From the IMG/VR virus record IMGVR_UViG_3300037502_004194, positions 1-20,182 of that record: DNA of 20,182 nucleotides; one strand, written 5' to 3'. This DNA comes from a virus. The position numbers were made by a program, and so were the translations under genes. The notes below the pieces were generated by a model. That model was given only the letters and a program-made list of their open reading frames with translations. It ran no database searches and was not told where the DNA came from. Shown here piece by piece: positions 7,528 through 14,457 of the stretch. Numbering within the stretch: position 1 is the first letter of the stretch; the number at the start of each line of letters is the position of its first letter.

Positions 7528-9219
7528 ATGATTTTATTTTATGACGTAGAAGTCTTTCCCCACGATTGGCTTCTCGTCATAATTGACCCCACAAATCATC
7601 AAAAACATGTAATCATAAATGATGCTAAGAAATTAGCATCATTTTGTGAAAAACATAAAGAACATATCTGGATAGGCTATAACAGCCGTCACTATGACCA
7701 ATATATTCTAAAAGGTATCCTTTTAGGTTTTGATCCCCATAGTATCTCCAAGTACATTATAACAGATAAAAAGCAGGGATGGCAGTATAGCTCCCTATTT
7801 AAAAAAATAAAACTCTATCAATATGATGTAATGACTACCCATAATAGCCTAAAGGAACTAGAAGGATTCATGGGAAATGATATTAGGGAAACTACTGTAA
7901 GTTTTAATATAGATAGAAAACTAACTGAAAATGAATTACAGGAAGTAGCTAGTTACTGCACATATGACGTAGAGCAGACTATGGAGATTTTTCTTCATAG
8001 AAAAGAAGAATTTGACTCCCATGTGGCTCTGCTAAAGGCCTTTAATCTACCACTAAAATATATAAGTAAAACAAAGGCGCAACTTGCAGCGGTAATTTTA
8101 AAGGCTAATAAGGTAAATCGCTCTGATGAATTTGATTTAATCCTGCCAGACACTTTAAAAATTGAAAAATATAAACAAGTAGTAGAGTGGTACAAGAACC
8201 CAAACAATCATAGTTATGAAAAATCCCTAGAAACAACTATGAGTGGAGTGCCCCATGTATTTGCATGGGGAGGGCTTCACGGAGCAAGGGACAAGTATCA
8301 GGATGAAGGAATTTTAGTCAATGTTGATGTATCTTCCTTTTATCCATCTCTTATGCTTGAGTATAACTTTTTATCTAGAAATGTAGAAGACCCAAGTTTA
8401 TATAAAAAAATATATGAACAGCGTCTTAGACTTAAAGCAGAAAAAAGCCCTATGCAGCTTCCTTATAAAATCGTCCTTAACAGTACTTATGGGGCCATGA
8501 AATATAAATATAATAACCTCTATGACCCAAGACAGGCCAATAATGTGTGCGTAGGTGGACAGCTACTTCTTCTAGATTTAATAGAGAAACTAGAGCCCTA
8601 CTGGACATTAATTCAATCTAATACCGATGGATTAATAGGAAAAATCAAAAGGAAAAGGGACCTTAACAAAATAAAATCCATCTGCAAAGAGTGGGAAGAT
8701 AGAACCCGTATGAAATTGGATTTTGAACTCTTTCATAAAATCTATCAAAAGGATGTAAACAACTATATCATCATTAAAGAAGATGGTAGCTATAAGTCTA
8801 AAGGAGCCTATGTCAAGAAATTAAGCAATATTGATAATGATTTACCTATTGTAAATATGGCATTAAAAGAATTTTTTATTAATGGAGTACCAGTAGAAGA
8901 AACCATAAATAACTGTAGGGACCTTTTAATGTTTCAAAAGGTAGTAAAAATAAGCTATAAATATTCCCATGCTCTTTATGGCAATAAAAAATTATCAGAA
9001 AGGTGCCTTAGGGTATTTGCTTCAAAGAAAGAAGATGACAAAGGAGTTTATAAACTAAAGGAAAATGGCAGAGTAGAAAAAATAGCTGGTACACCAGAGA
9101 AGTGTTTTATAAAAAATGAAAATGTTATAGGTAAAAGAATTCCTAGAAGACTTGATAAAGATTGGTATATTCATGTAGCTAAAAAAAGACTTAGTGATTT
9201 TTTAGAAAAAGCAAAGTGA
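7528..9219 (+). CDS. compact family-B DNA polymerase with 3'-5' exonuclease
   Basis: Replicative phage DNA polymerase. Proofreading motifs: Asp6 and Glu8 in FYDVEVF (ExoI), NSRHYD at 51-56 (ExoII), Y143CTYD147 (ExoIII). Polymerase motifs: motif A DVSSFYPS at 267-274 with catalytic Asp267, motif B KIVLNSTYG at 314-322, motif C NTDG at 365-368 with catalytic Asp367. Motif C departs from the usual DTDS: the first aspartate is Asn and the serine is Gly. At 563 aa it is short for family B, and I see no obvious terminal-protein region. It has no strong ribosome site of its own (AGGTTG), which suggests translational coupling to the preceding gene two bases away. The gap after it ends the first replication block. 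Confidence 0.92.
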   Translation: MILFYDVEVFPHDWLLVIIDPTNHQKHVIINDAKKLASFCEKHKEHIWIGYNSRHYDQYILKGILLGFDPHSISKYIITDKKQGWQYSSLFKKIKLYQYDVMTTHNSLKELEGFMGNDIRETTVSFNIDRKLTENELQEVASYCTYDVEQTMEIFLHRKEEFDSHVALLKAFNLPLKYISKTKAQLAAVILKANKVNRSDEFDLILPDTLKIEKYKQVVEWYKNPNNHSYEKSLETTMSGVPHVFAWGGLHGARDKYQDEGILVNVDVSSFYPSLMLEYNFLSRNVEDPSLYKKIYEQRLRLKAEKSPMQLPYKIVLNSTYGAMKYKYNNLYDPRQANNVCVGGQLLLLDLIEKLEPYWTLIQSNTDGLIGKIKRKRDLNKIKSICKEWEDRTRMKLDFELFHKIYQKDVNNYIIIKEDGSYKSKGAYVKKLSNIDNDLPIVNMALKEFFINGVPVEETINNCRDLLMFQKVVKISYKYSHALYGNKKLSERCLRVFASKKEDDKGVYKLKENGRVEKIAGTPEKCFIKNENVIGKRIPRRLDKDWYIHVAKKRLSDFLEKAK

Positions 9220-9267
9220 TACATCCCAAATAACTAACATCTAATCATTTTACAATCATTAAAAATC

Positions 9268-9302
9268 GGCTCTTTTCTGGGAGGCAAGTTCCCAAAAGAG
9301 CC
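9268..9302 (+). terminator. strong hairpin after the polymerase gene
   Basis: GGCTCTTTT pairs perfectly with AAAAGAGCC (9 bp), extended by GGGA / TCCC across a two-base bulge. No T-run follows, so it is not a standard Rho-independent terminator; it could be an mRNA-stabilising or processing hairpin. Confidence 0.5.
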
Positions 9303-9342
9303 CTAAAAACAGCATACAAGAGAGAAAAAATCTGATTCATGA

Positions 9343-9454
9343 GGGGTTAGTTGGTAGGAAAGGCAGGTTTTTAATAAAAATCTGGTAGAAAAACCTTATA
9401 AAAAGGTAGCGAATTCTTACCAACTACCCTATGAATTGGTATAAAAAACTACCA
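9343..9454. repeat. nested inverted repeats with GGTAG elements before the primase gene
   Basis: An outer dyad pairs TAGTTGGTAGGAA (9348-9360) with TTCTTACCAACTA (9414-9426), 13 bp with one G-T, extended by GGG / CCC across a bulge. Inside it AGGTTTTT (9365-9372) pairs with AAAAACCT (9389-9396). A further TGGTA / TACCA hairpin lies at 9437-9454. GGTAG or its complement occurs five times. The 272-base gap holds no credible gene. It lies between polymerase and primase-helicase, so it may be an origin or a structured leader. Confidence 0.45.
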
Positions 9455-9491
9455 GTTAATTAGCAATTTTAATCAATAAGGCGGTGAAAAA

Positions 9492-11381
9492 GTGGACATT
9501 TTAAAAGGTTACATTAAAACTAGAGGTAAAAAACCCATAGAAACATATAGAAAGAAAAAGAAATTCTATACCTACGACTACATCCGTAAAACCGGTGGTG
9601 ACTTTGCTGGAATTTTAGCAGATGGGATGGTGCAGATTGATGTAGATGATGAAGAAGAAGCGGACCTTGTAAAAAATATAGTTACTGACCAGAAAATATC
9701 TTGTGCTATTTTAAAGACTACTAGAGGACTACACTTTTACTTTAGAAATAAGGATTTAAATAAAAGACAGACAAAAAAGAAAACACCAATAGGTGTATCT
9801 GTTGACATAGGTATTGGTGAGCAGAATGCTCTTGTACCAATAAAAGTAGAAGGTAAAACGAGAAGATGGCTAAACCGCATTGAAAATATTGAGGATATTG
9901 ATTTTTTACCAGATTGGTTAAGACCTATTAAAAATGCCCCGGATTTTAGTGCTCTAGGAGAAGGTGATGGCCGCAATCAAACTCTTTTTAATTATATACT
10001 TACCTTACAGTCAGAAGGTTTTAGTAAAGAAAGTATAAAAAACACTATTGCTATCATCAATCAATACATTTTAAAGGTACCACTGGAAAAAAGAGAACTA
10101 GATAAAATTTTAAGAGATGAAGCATTTTTAAAAGAGTCCTTTTATATTAAATCCAAGTTCCTACACGATAAATTTGCTAAATTTCTAAAAGCAGAGGAGC
10201 ACATTATAAAGATTAATAGCCAGCTTCATATCTACAGAGATGGTATATATAAAAGCGACCCACTAGAAATTGAATCATCTATGATTAAACATCTGCCGGA
10301 GCTTACAAAGTCCAAACGAAATGAGATATATAGCTATTTACAGCTTATAGCAGAAGATGTAGAGCCATCAGATGCAAAATATATAGCCCTTGCAAGTGGA
10401 GTACTAGATATAAATACTATGACAATTACTGACTTTTCACCGGATTTAATATTACAAAATAAAATTAAATATAATTATCTTCCAAGTGCCTATGACTCAG
10501 TAGTAGATAGAACCCTTGATAAAATATGCTGTAATGATAAGGATTTACGAAAGCTCCTAGAAGAGTTAGTAGGATACTTACTCTTTAGAAGAAATGAAAT
10601 GGGTAAGTGTTTTATCCTCACTGGAAGTGGGAGTAATGGGAAGTCCACATTCCTTGATATGACTAAAAATCTATTGGGTAGTGATAATTATTCATCCCTT
10701 GGAATAGATGAACTTGGTGAGAGATTTAAAACAGCAGAGCTTTTTCACAAATTAGCTAACATTGGAGATGACATTAGTAAAAAGTATATTGACGATAATG
10801 CCATTTTTAAAAAATTAGTTACAGGAGAAACGGTAAATGTAGAGAGAAAAGGAAAGGATCCCTTTGAATTTAATAACTATGCAAAGCTTCTTTTTAGTGC
10901 AAATAAACTACCAAGAATAAATGACACTTCAGATGGTTTAATGAGAAGACTTGTAATTATTCCCTTTAATGCAGTTTTTAGTGAAAAGGATGCAGATTTT
11001 GATGCCTTTATAAAAGACAAGCTTTTAACTAAGTCGGCTATGGAATATTTATTAAAACTTGGAATAGAAGGATTAAAAAGAGTACTAACCACAGGATTTA
11101 CAGAACCTTCAGTAGTAACAAAAGAGAAGAAGGAATATGAAATGATTAATAATCCAGTTTTAACTTTCATAAATGAAGGAATAAAAATAGAAAATGAACC
11201 ATCTAAAGATGTATACAGAAAATATAGTACTTGGTGTTATGAGAATGGGTTAAAGCCCCTTAGTCATGTGGAGTTTGGACGAGAAATTAATAAGCATGGT
11301 TTTGAATCAAAGGTAAAGAGAGTTAATGGGAAAACTATAAGGATTTATATAAAGGATATTACAGAAGTTACAGATAAGTGA
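9492..11381 (+). CDS. primase-polymerase / SF3 (D5-like) helicase
   Basis: A two-part replication protein that primes and unwinds phage DNA. The N-terminal 150 residues form an archaeo-eukaryotic-type prim-pol: IDVDDEE with Asp50/Asp52, GLHFYF with His81, VSVDIG with Asp105. The C-terminal half is a superfamily-3 helicase: D5_N-like region (about 230-350), Walker A GSGSNGKST at 378-386, Walker B NIGDD at 423-427, and the motif-C segment LLFSANKLPRIND. A pox-D5-like C-terminal winged region follows (RKYSTWCYENGLKPLS). At 629 aa it is of ordinary size. It starts at GTG after GGCGGTG. Its last codons lie in the left arm of a 13-bp inverted repeat. Confidence 0.93.
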   Translation: MDILKGYIKTRGKKPIETYRKKKKFYTYDYIRKTGGDFAGILADGMVQIDVDDEEEADLVKNIVTDQKISCAILKTTRGLHFYFRNKDLNKRQTKKKTPIGVSVDIGIGEQNALVPIKVEGKTRRWLNRIENIEDIDFLPDWLRPIKNAPDFSALGEGDGRNQTLFNYILTLQSEGFSKESIKNTIAIINQYILKVPLEKRELDKILRDEAFLKESFYIKSKFLHDKFAKFLKAEEHIIKINSQLHIYRDGIYKSDPLEIESSMIKHLPELTKSKRNEIYSYLQLIAEDVEPSDAKYIALASGVLDINTMTITDFSPDLILQNKIKYNYLPSAYDSVVDRTLDKICCNDKDLRKLLEELVGYLLFRRNEMGKCFILTGSGSNGKSTFLDMTKNLLGSDNYSSLGIDELGERFKTAELFHKLANIGDDISKKYIDDNAIFKKLVTGETVNVERKGKDPFEFNNYAKLLFSANKLPRINDTSDGLMRRLVIIPFNAVFSEKDADFDAFIKDKLLTKSAMEYLLKLGIEGLKRVLTTGFTEPSVVTKEKKEYEMINNPVLTFINEGIKIENEPSKDVYRKYSTWCYENGLKPLSHVEFGREINKHGFESKVKRVNGKTIRIYIKDITEVTDK

Positions 11382-11398
11382 AAACATCTGTAACTTCT
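11363..11398. repeat. perfect 13-bp inverted repeat over the primase stop codon
   Basis: AGAAGTTACAGAT and ATCTGTAACTTCT are exact complements separated by 10 bases, and the stop codon lies in the loop. No T-run follows. The GTTACAGAT core recurs three more times just downstream, so this is best read as the first pair of an iteron set rather than a terminator. Confidence 0.8.
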
Positions 11399-11423
11399 AA
11401 AGACTAGAAAAATGAATGAATAA

Positions 11424-11567
11424 GGCAGGTGTTACAGATGTTACAGATATTTGTTTATTCCTTTATATAAAGAGAAAAAGAGAGTAGATAAAAAATTATT
11501 ATATATAAAATAAATATATATATATTATATATAATCTGTAACAATGTTAAAAAATTATCAACCTGCC
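11424..11567. other. candidate replication origin: iterons flanking an AT-rich tract
   Basis: GGCAGGT and two tandem GTTACAGAT copies (11431-11448) stand on the left. ATCTGTAAC (11534-11542) and ACCTGCC (11561-11567) stand inverted on the right. Between them is a run of about 40 bases that is almost only A and T (about 11497-11535). Iterons beside an easily melted tract, next to the primase-helicase gene, is an origin-like layout. The same DNA is the leader of the next gene, so it could instead be an operator. Confidence 0.5.
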
Positions 11568-11590
11568 GTGAAAATCGGAGGTGTAAGATT

Positions 11591-11977
11591 ATGAATATAA
11601 CAAAAACAAATGAAACTAATATAGAGCAAAAGAAATCTGAGGAGAAAAAAATCGTATTTATATGCAGTCCCTTTGCAGGGGATATTGAGGGAAACACAGA
11701 GAGAGCTAGAAGATATGGAAGATTTGCTGTAACTAAAAATGCTATACCAATAATACCTCATCTCATGTACCCACAGTTTTTATGTGAGGATGATCCTGAA
11801 GAAAGAAAGCTAGGACTAGCTATGGGATTAGTACTTTTATCAAAATGTCACGAACTGTGGGTGTTTGGTGGTAAAGTTACATCAGGAATGGCTGTGGAGA
11901 TAGAAAAAGCAAAAAGTGTTAATATGCCTATTAGATATTTTGATACTCATTGTAAACCTGTGGGAGGGATGAGATGA
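11591..11977 (+). CDS. DUF4406-family nucleoside deoxyribosyltransferase-like protein
   Basis: A 128-aa protein of the nucleoside 2-deoxyribosyltransferase-like fold (DUF4406): KIVFICSPFAGDIEGNTERARRY at the front, then IPIIPHLMYPQFL, and LLSKCHELWVFGGKVTSGMAVEIEKAKSVNMPIRYF. The SPFAGD loop, the E in ERAR and the SGMAVEI segment are the usual ligand-binding positions. Phage copies may handle modified nucleotides, or bind nucleotides without catalysis; the substrate is not known. The first 18 residues are polar and look like an unstructured extension. GGAGGTG precedes the ATG, and the gene ends in a four-base overlap with the next one. Confidence 0.85.
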   Translation: MNITKTNETNIEQKKSEEKKIVFICSPFAGDIEGNTERARRYGRFAVTKNAIPIIPHLMYPQFLCEDDPEERKLGLAMGLVLLSKCHELWVFGGKVTSGMAVEIEKAKSVNMPIRYFDTHCKPVGGMR

Positions 11978-12216
11978 TGAATGATATGAATGTTAAAGAT
12001 ATTAAAGACGAGAGAGATTGCTTCGCTTATAAAAATAAAAGATGTACTATTTTAAAATCAAATAAATGTGAAGGAACTGAGTGTGGATTTTATAAAACTA
12101 AAGAAGAATTTAAGCTAGGACAAAAGAAGGCACTTGAGAGAATACTTTCTTTAGATAAAGATAAAAGGGATTATATAAGTGAAACCTACTATGGTGGGAA
12201 AATAGAGGTGATATAG
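11974..12216 (+). CDS. small four-Cys phage protein
   Basis: An 80-aa protein not assigned to a named family. Cysteines at 16, 24, 32 and 37 (DCFAYKNKRCTIL, NKCEGTECGFY) suggest a small metal-binding knuckle, followed by a helical KTKEEF...QKKALERILSL segment. Similar short 'CFAYxxxxCxIL...CxFYKT' proteins are common next to DUF4406 genes in Clostridial phages. It overlaps the previous stop (ATGATGA), and GGGAGGG lies 5-8 bases before two adjacent ATG codons, so the start could also be 11977. Function unknown. Confidence 0.75.
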   Translation: MMNDMNVKDIKDERDCFAYKNKRCTILKSNKCEGTECGFYKTKEEFKLGQKKALERILSLDKDKRDYISETYYGGKIEVI

Positions 12217-12218
12217 CA

Positions 12219-12635
12219 ATGAAAGCTAAGGAATATTTATCGCAGGCTATTTGGCTTGATAAAAAGATTAATAATAAGCTTGAAGAGAAACAAAGGCTAG
12301 AAAGTTTGGCCCAAAAAGTCACAGTGGATATTACACAAGAAAAAGTATGTGGCGGAAAAATAACAAGTCCTATGGAAAATGCTATTGTTAAGCTTATAGA
12401 TTTAAGTCATGAAATAAATGATGATATTGATAAGTTAGTTGATTTAAAAAGAGAAATACTAGAAACTATTAACAAGGTAAATGATATTACTTGCCAAGTT
12501 CTTTTAGAAATGAGATATATATGCGGTAAAAGCTGGGAAGATGTAGCAAGTGCTATGGGTTATGACAGGAGTACAATATTTAGAATTCATGGAAAAGCAT
12601 TAAAAGAAATTCAAAAAATAAAAAGTTGCGACTAA
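12219..12635 (+). CDS. DUF1492 / ArpU-like sigma-70 region 4 regulator
   Basis: A 138-aa protein resembling the phage late-gene activators of the DUF1492/ArpU/RinA type. The N-terminal part is a long helix pair (LDKKINNKLEEKQRLESL, and LIDLSHEINDDIDKLVDLKREI). The C-terminal 40 residues form a sigma-70 region 4-like helix-turn-helix: LEMRYICGKSWEDVASAMGY, then DRSTIFRIHGKALKEI. Proteins at this place usually switch on packaging and structural genes. The promoter at 12642-12671 begins at its own stop codon and is overlapped by three phased 10-bp repeats, an obvious candidate target. The gene starts two bases after the previous one and ends the middle operon. Confidence 0.85.
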   Translation: MKAKEYLSQAIWLDKKINNKLEEKQRLESLAQKVTVDITQEKVCGGKITSPMENAIVKLIDLSHEINDDIDKLVDLKREILETINKVNDITCQVLLEMRYICGKSWEDVASAMGYDRSTIFRIHGKALKEIQKIKSCD

Positions 12636-12671
12636 ATGCGATTGAATGCGACTATTAAAATGTAGTACAAT
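12627..12671 (+). promoter_or_regulatory. sigma-A-like promoter overlapped by three 10-bp repeats
   Basis: TGCGA occurs at 12627, 12637 and 12647, exactly one helical turn apart, each starting a TGCGAYTRAA-like decamer (the last ends in ATT). The promoter TTGAAT (12642-12647), 18-bp spacer, TACAAT (12666-12671) is overlaid by the last two repeats. This suggests direct control, probably by the sigma-like protein encoded immediately upstream. Transcription would start near 12678. Confidence 0.7.
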
Positions 12672-12677
12672 ATAAAG

Positions 12678-12814
12678 TGTAAAGGTATAGAAAAATCAAG
12701 AGTACCATATGCTGTTTGAATAGGCCGAGGTTATATCGATTCGATTCCAAGGAAACGCAGCATTCTTGATAAAAGGGCCCTAGGAGATAAACTCTAAAGG
12801 GCTTTTTCTATACC
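12678..12814 (+). ncRNA. candidate structured RNA 1
   Basis: No reading frame worth reporting lies here, but the segment starts at a good promoter and folds extensively. A 12-bp closing stem pairs GGTATAGAAAAA (12684-12695) with TTTTTCTATACC (12803-12814). Inside, ATCAAGA (12695-12701) pairs with TCTTGAT (12764-12770) and ATGCTG (12709-12714) with CAGCAT (12758-12763), stacked on the right strand. The apical part contains a tRNA T-arm-like TTCGATTCC. A terminator hairpin (GCCCT / AGGGC) with five T closes the 3' end. The closing stem uses the terminator's own T-run, so the two structures compete. I do not recognise a named RNA family. Confidence 0.55.
12777..12807 (+). terminator. terminator of candidate RNA 1
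   Basis: Stem GCCCT / AGGGC with a further GAG / CTC pairing inside, followed by TTTTT. The 19 bases starting at 12798 recur exactly at 13862-13880. Confidence 0.6.
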
Positions 12815-12836
12815 CTGAATAGATGAAAAAATCACC

Positions 12837-12865
12837 TTTACAACGAACTTGTGTTCGTATAAAAT
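12837..12865 (+). promoter_or_regulatory. LexA-box promoter
   Basis: TTTACA (12837-12842), a 17-bp spacer and TAAAAT (12860-12865) make a good sigma-A promoter. The spacer holds CGAACTTGTGTTCG (12844-12857), which agrees with the Gram-positive LexA/DinR consensus CGAACRNRYGTTCG at every position but one. A repressor bound there would block RNA polymerase, so the two small genes downstream should be DNA-damage inducible. Confidence 0.8.
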
Positions 12866-12895
12866 ATTATTATATAAATTTATGGGGTGATGAAT

Positions 12896-13159
12896 ATGAT
12901 GGTAATAGGAAAAGAAATTAAAATGATTGACAGTATAAACTTGAAAGGAATATCCTATCCTGTTAAATTTGGATTTGAAGTAAACGATGAGTTAAAGGCA
13001 ATAAAGGTTAAAAAAATAAATAAAGTAAACAAAGAAGAATTAGAAGGAAAAGAAGTTTATAAATTTTCTTGTGAAAGCGAGATTGAAGATGAAATTTTAA
13101 AATTTGATATAACCTTTGATACAGATACATATAAGTGGGTATTAACTGACATACAATAA
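12896..13159 (+). CDS. small uncharacterised protein under LexA-type control
   Basis: An 87-aa lysine- and glutamate-rich protein with alternating hydrophobic stretches (SYPVKFGFEVNDELKAIKV, EVYKFSCESEIEDEILKFDI, TFDTDTYKWVLTDIQ) that look like a small beta-rich fold. I recognise no family, signal peptide or membrane segment. GGGGTGA lies upstream of ATG 12896, with another ATG directly after it; GTG 12887 is part of the ribosome site. Its promoter carries a near-perfect LexA box, so it should be induced together with the prophage. It could be a cell-takeover, anti-host or damage-response factor; this is inference from regulation only. Confidence 0.65.
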   Translation: MMVIGKEIKMIDSINLKGISYPVKFGFEVNDELKAIKVKKINKVNKEELEGKEVYKFSCESEIEDEILKFDITFDTDTYKWVLTDIQ

Positions 13160-13180
13160 AAATTTAAAGGGGAGTTTCGG

Positions 13181-13348
13181 TTGGATAAAGGAGAATTTAT
13201 TCTTGTCTGCAGTAATTGTGGACAAAGATTAATTTTAGAAAATGGCATAGAATATGATAAGATAACAGAGAAATTTAACATAGTTATTAGCGACACAAAG
13301 GAGATTTTAATTATATGTAATGAATGTGGTAATAGAGTTAGATTTTAA
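13181..13348 (+). CDS. 55-aa zinc-ribbon-like mini-protein
   Basis: A short frame starting at TTG with AAGGGGAG six bases upstream: it begins MDKGEFILVCSNCGQRLIL and ends ILIICNECGNRVRF. Two Cys-x2-Cys-Gly knuckles about 36 residues apart, each followed by a basic residue (CGQR, CGNR), give a convincing rubredoxin/zinc-ribbon pattern. It lies 21 bases after the previous gene with no terminator between, so it shares the LexA-box promoter. Small stand-alone zinc ribbons can bind nucleic acid or a partner protein; the function is unknown. Confidence 0.65.
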   Translation: MDKGEFILVCSNCGQRLILENGIEYDKITEKFNIVISDTKEILIICNECGNRVRF

Positions 13349-13560
13349 ACATTAAATATATTTATTATTGATAGAAAACTAATAAAAAATAGATAAGATA
13401 AATAAATGTCACTATTATAATTTTGAATTATAAAAAATATAATAAAGATAAGAGAACCAGATGCTTCAGAATAGACTTAATATATATTGAGTTGGTTTCT
13501 AGAAAAAGATATAAATTTGTGGAAATAATGAATTGCTGTTAAAGGCTATTTTAAGAATAA

Positions 13561-13589
13561 TTGACAAAAGAGTTAATTTGGTATACTAT
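13561..13589 (+). promoter_or_regulatory. strong sigma-A promoter in a gene-free gap
   Basis: A perfect TTGACA, a 17-bp spacer and TACTAT (an overlapping TATACT is two bases earlier). The next credible coding start is more than 440 bases downstream, beyond a terminator. The transcript therefore seems to be non-coding. The 213 bases before it (13349-13560) are AT-rich with small dyads only. Confidence 0.75.
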
Positions 13590-13595
13590 CAGTAG

Positions 13596-13725
13596 TAATA
13601 GAGCTCACCACGCCTATTAACAATGCGGACCAGGGTGAGACTTTTAAATAACTTGAGATGAATGCTTAAAGTGGTATTAAAGGCAAAGATGGGGAGTCAC
13701 GAGTGGGCTCCCTGGTATTATTTTA
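13596..13725 (+). ncRNA. candidate structured RNA 2
   Basis: Three successive hairpins follow the promoter. CTCACC (13604-13609) pairs with GGTGAG (13634-13639), with an inner CGC / GCG. ACTTTTAA (13640-13647) pairs with TTAAAGT (13666-13672) with one bulge. GGGAG (13692-13696) pairs with CTCCC (13708-13712) and runs into a TATTATTTT tail, a weak terminator. GC content rises clearly above the surroundings, as often seen for functional RNAs in AT-rich genomes. There is no open frame of note. If the weak terminator is read through, the RNA would end at 13871. I do not recognise a named family. Confidence 0.5.
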
Positions 13726-13839
13726 AATATAAAAATTTACTTTAGCTAAACACTTGGCTGGATGCTATGTATTTTTTAGTGTGGATTTGTACAACTATTT
13801 TATATGATCAACATATTTTCATTATTTGATAAAAGACTT

Positions 13840-13871
13840 AAGCTCTGAAACATTTGTTTTCAGGGCTTTTT
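13840..13871 (+). terminator. strong Rho-independent terminator
   Basis: AAGCTCTGAAA pairs with TTTTCAGGGCTT (11 bp with one G-U) around a 6-base loop, followed by five T. A near-copy lies at 15545-15578. Confidence 0.9.
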
Positions 13872-13924
13872 CTATACCCTAAAAATCAAATTTATATTAT
13901 TTAATTTGAATTATCGGAGATTCA

Positions 13925-13997
13925 TGATACATATTATAATAAAAATGTATCAATTAATACATAACTTGTTGTAATTTTAGTATATTTAGTATATAAT
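13925..13997 (+). promoter_or_regulatory. toxin-antitoxin promoter with operator dyads
   Basis: TTGTAA (13969-13974), 17 bp, TATAAT (13992-13997) is a good promoter 34 bases before the toxin start. Upstream, TGATACAT (13925-13932) and ATGTATCA (13945-13952) are exact inverted repeats, and a further ATACAT half-site lies at 13957-13962. The half-sites end just before the -35 box, as expected for an autoregulated toxin-antitoxin operon bound by the antitoxin's HTH. Confidence 0.7.
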
Positions 13998-14031
13998 TTG
14001 ATTATAATATAAGAATAGGAGTGACTAAAGT

Positions 14032-14457
14032 TTGAAGCATTTCAAAAGAAAAATTAATAAGTATACAGATTTTACTCCTGAAGATATAAAAAAGTACCTT
14101 GATAAGTTTAGAAAAGCTGTATTAGAGGGAAAGTATATTATTTCTAAAAATCAGAATAGACAAGAAAATATAGAGTTTATTGAGGATTATAAAATTAATA
14201 CAAAAAAGGAAAAAGAAATACTATTAGGGATTCAATATGATGATTTTTGTTATGCTGTAGATAACGAGAAAGAAGAATTTGCCCATGAGAAATTGTACAT
14301 ATTCTGTAAGTGTCAAGAGTTAGATTATTGGGGCACTTTAGAATCTGTTGACATATATATTAAAATAAACATGACTCAGACAAAAAGAGGAGATGATTTT
14401 ACTATAGTGGTTTCTTTTCATAAAAGAAATAAACCAATAAAATATCTTTTTAAATAA
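14032..14457 (+). CDS. putative MqsR-like toxin
   Basis: A 141-aa basic protein at the first position of a two-gene operon. The C-terminal half follows the order of elements in MqsR toxins (RelE-superfamily RNases): EILLGIQYDDFCYAV resembles MqsR's IGLSESDFYKS region, and SVDIYIKINM...FTIVVSFHKRN resembles its VYLKI...IVSFKEK strand pair. The N-terminal 60 residues are an extra helical, lysine-rich part (TPEDIKKYLDKFRKAVLEGKY). The start is TTG with AGGAGTGA seven bases upstream; a poor start codon is common for toxins. Its neighbour carries an MqsA-like zinc ribbon and a Panacea region, which supports a toxin role. The family match is from memory of motifs, so I hold it as probable, not sure. 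Confidence 0.6.
   Translation: MKHFKRKINKYTDFTPEDIKKYLDKFRKAVLEGKYIISKNQNRQENIEFIEDYKINTKKEKEILLGIQYDDFCYAVDNEKEEFAHEKLYIFCKCQELDYWGTLESVDIYIKINMTQTKRGDDFTIVVSFHKRNKPIKYLFK

Noticed and set aside
12721-12760. tRNA-like T-arm (TTCGATTCC) suggesting a tRNA gene
   Set aside because: No acceptor stem, anticodon arm or D-arm can be placed around it, and position 53 would not pair. I kept it only as a detail of candidate RNA 1.
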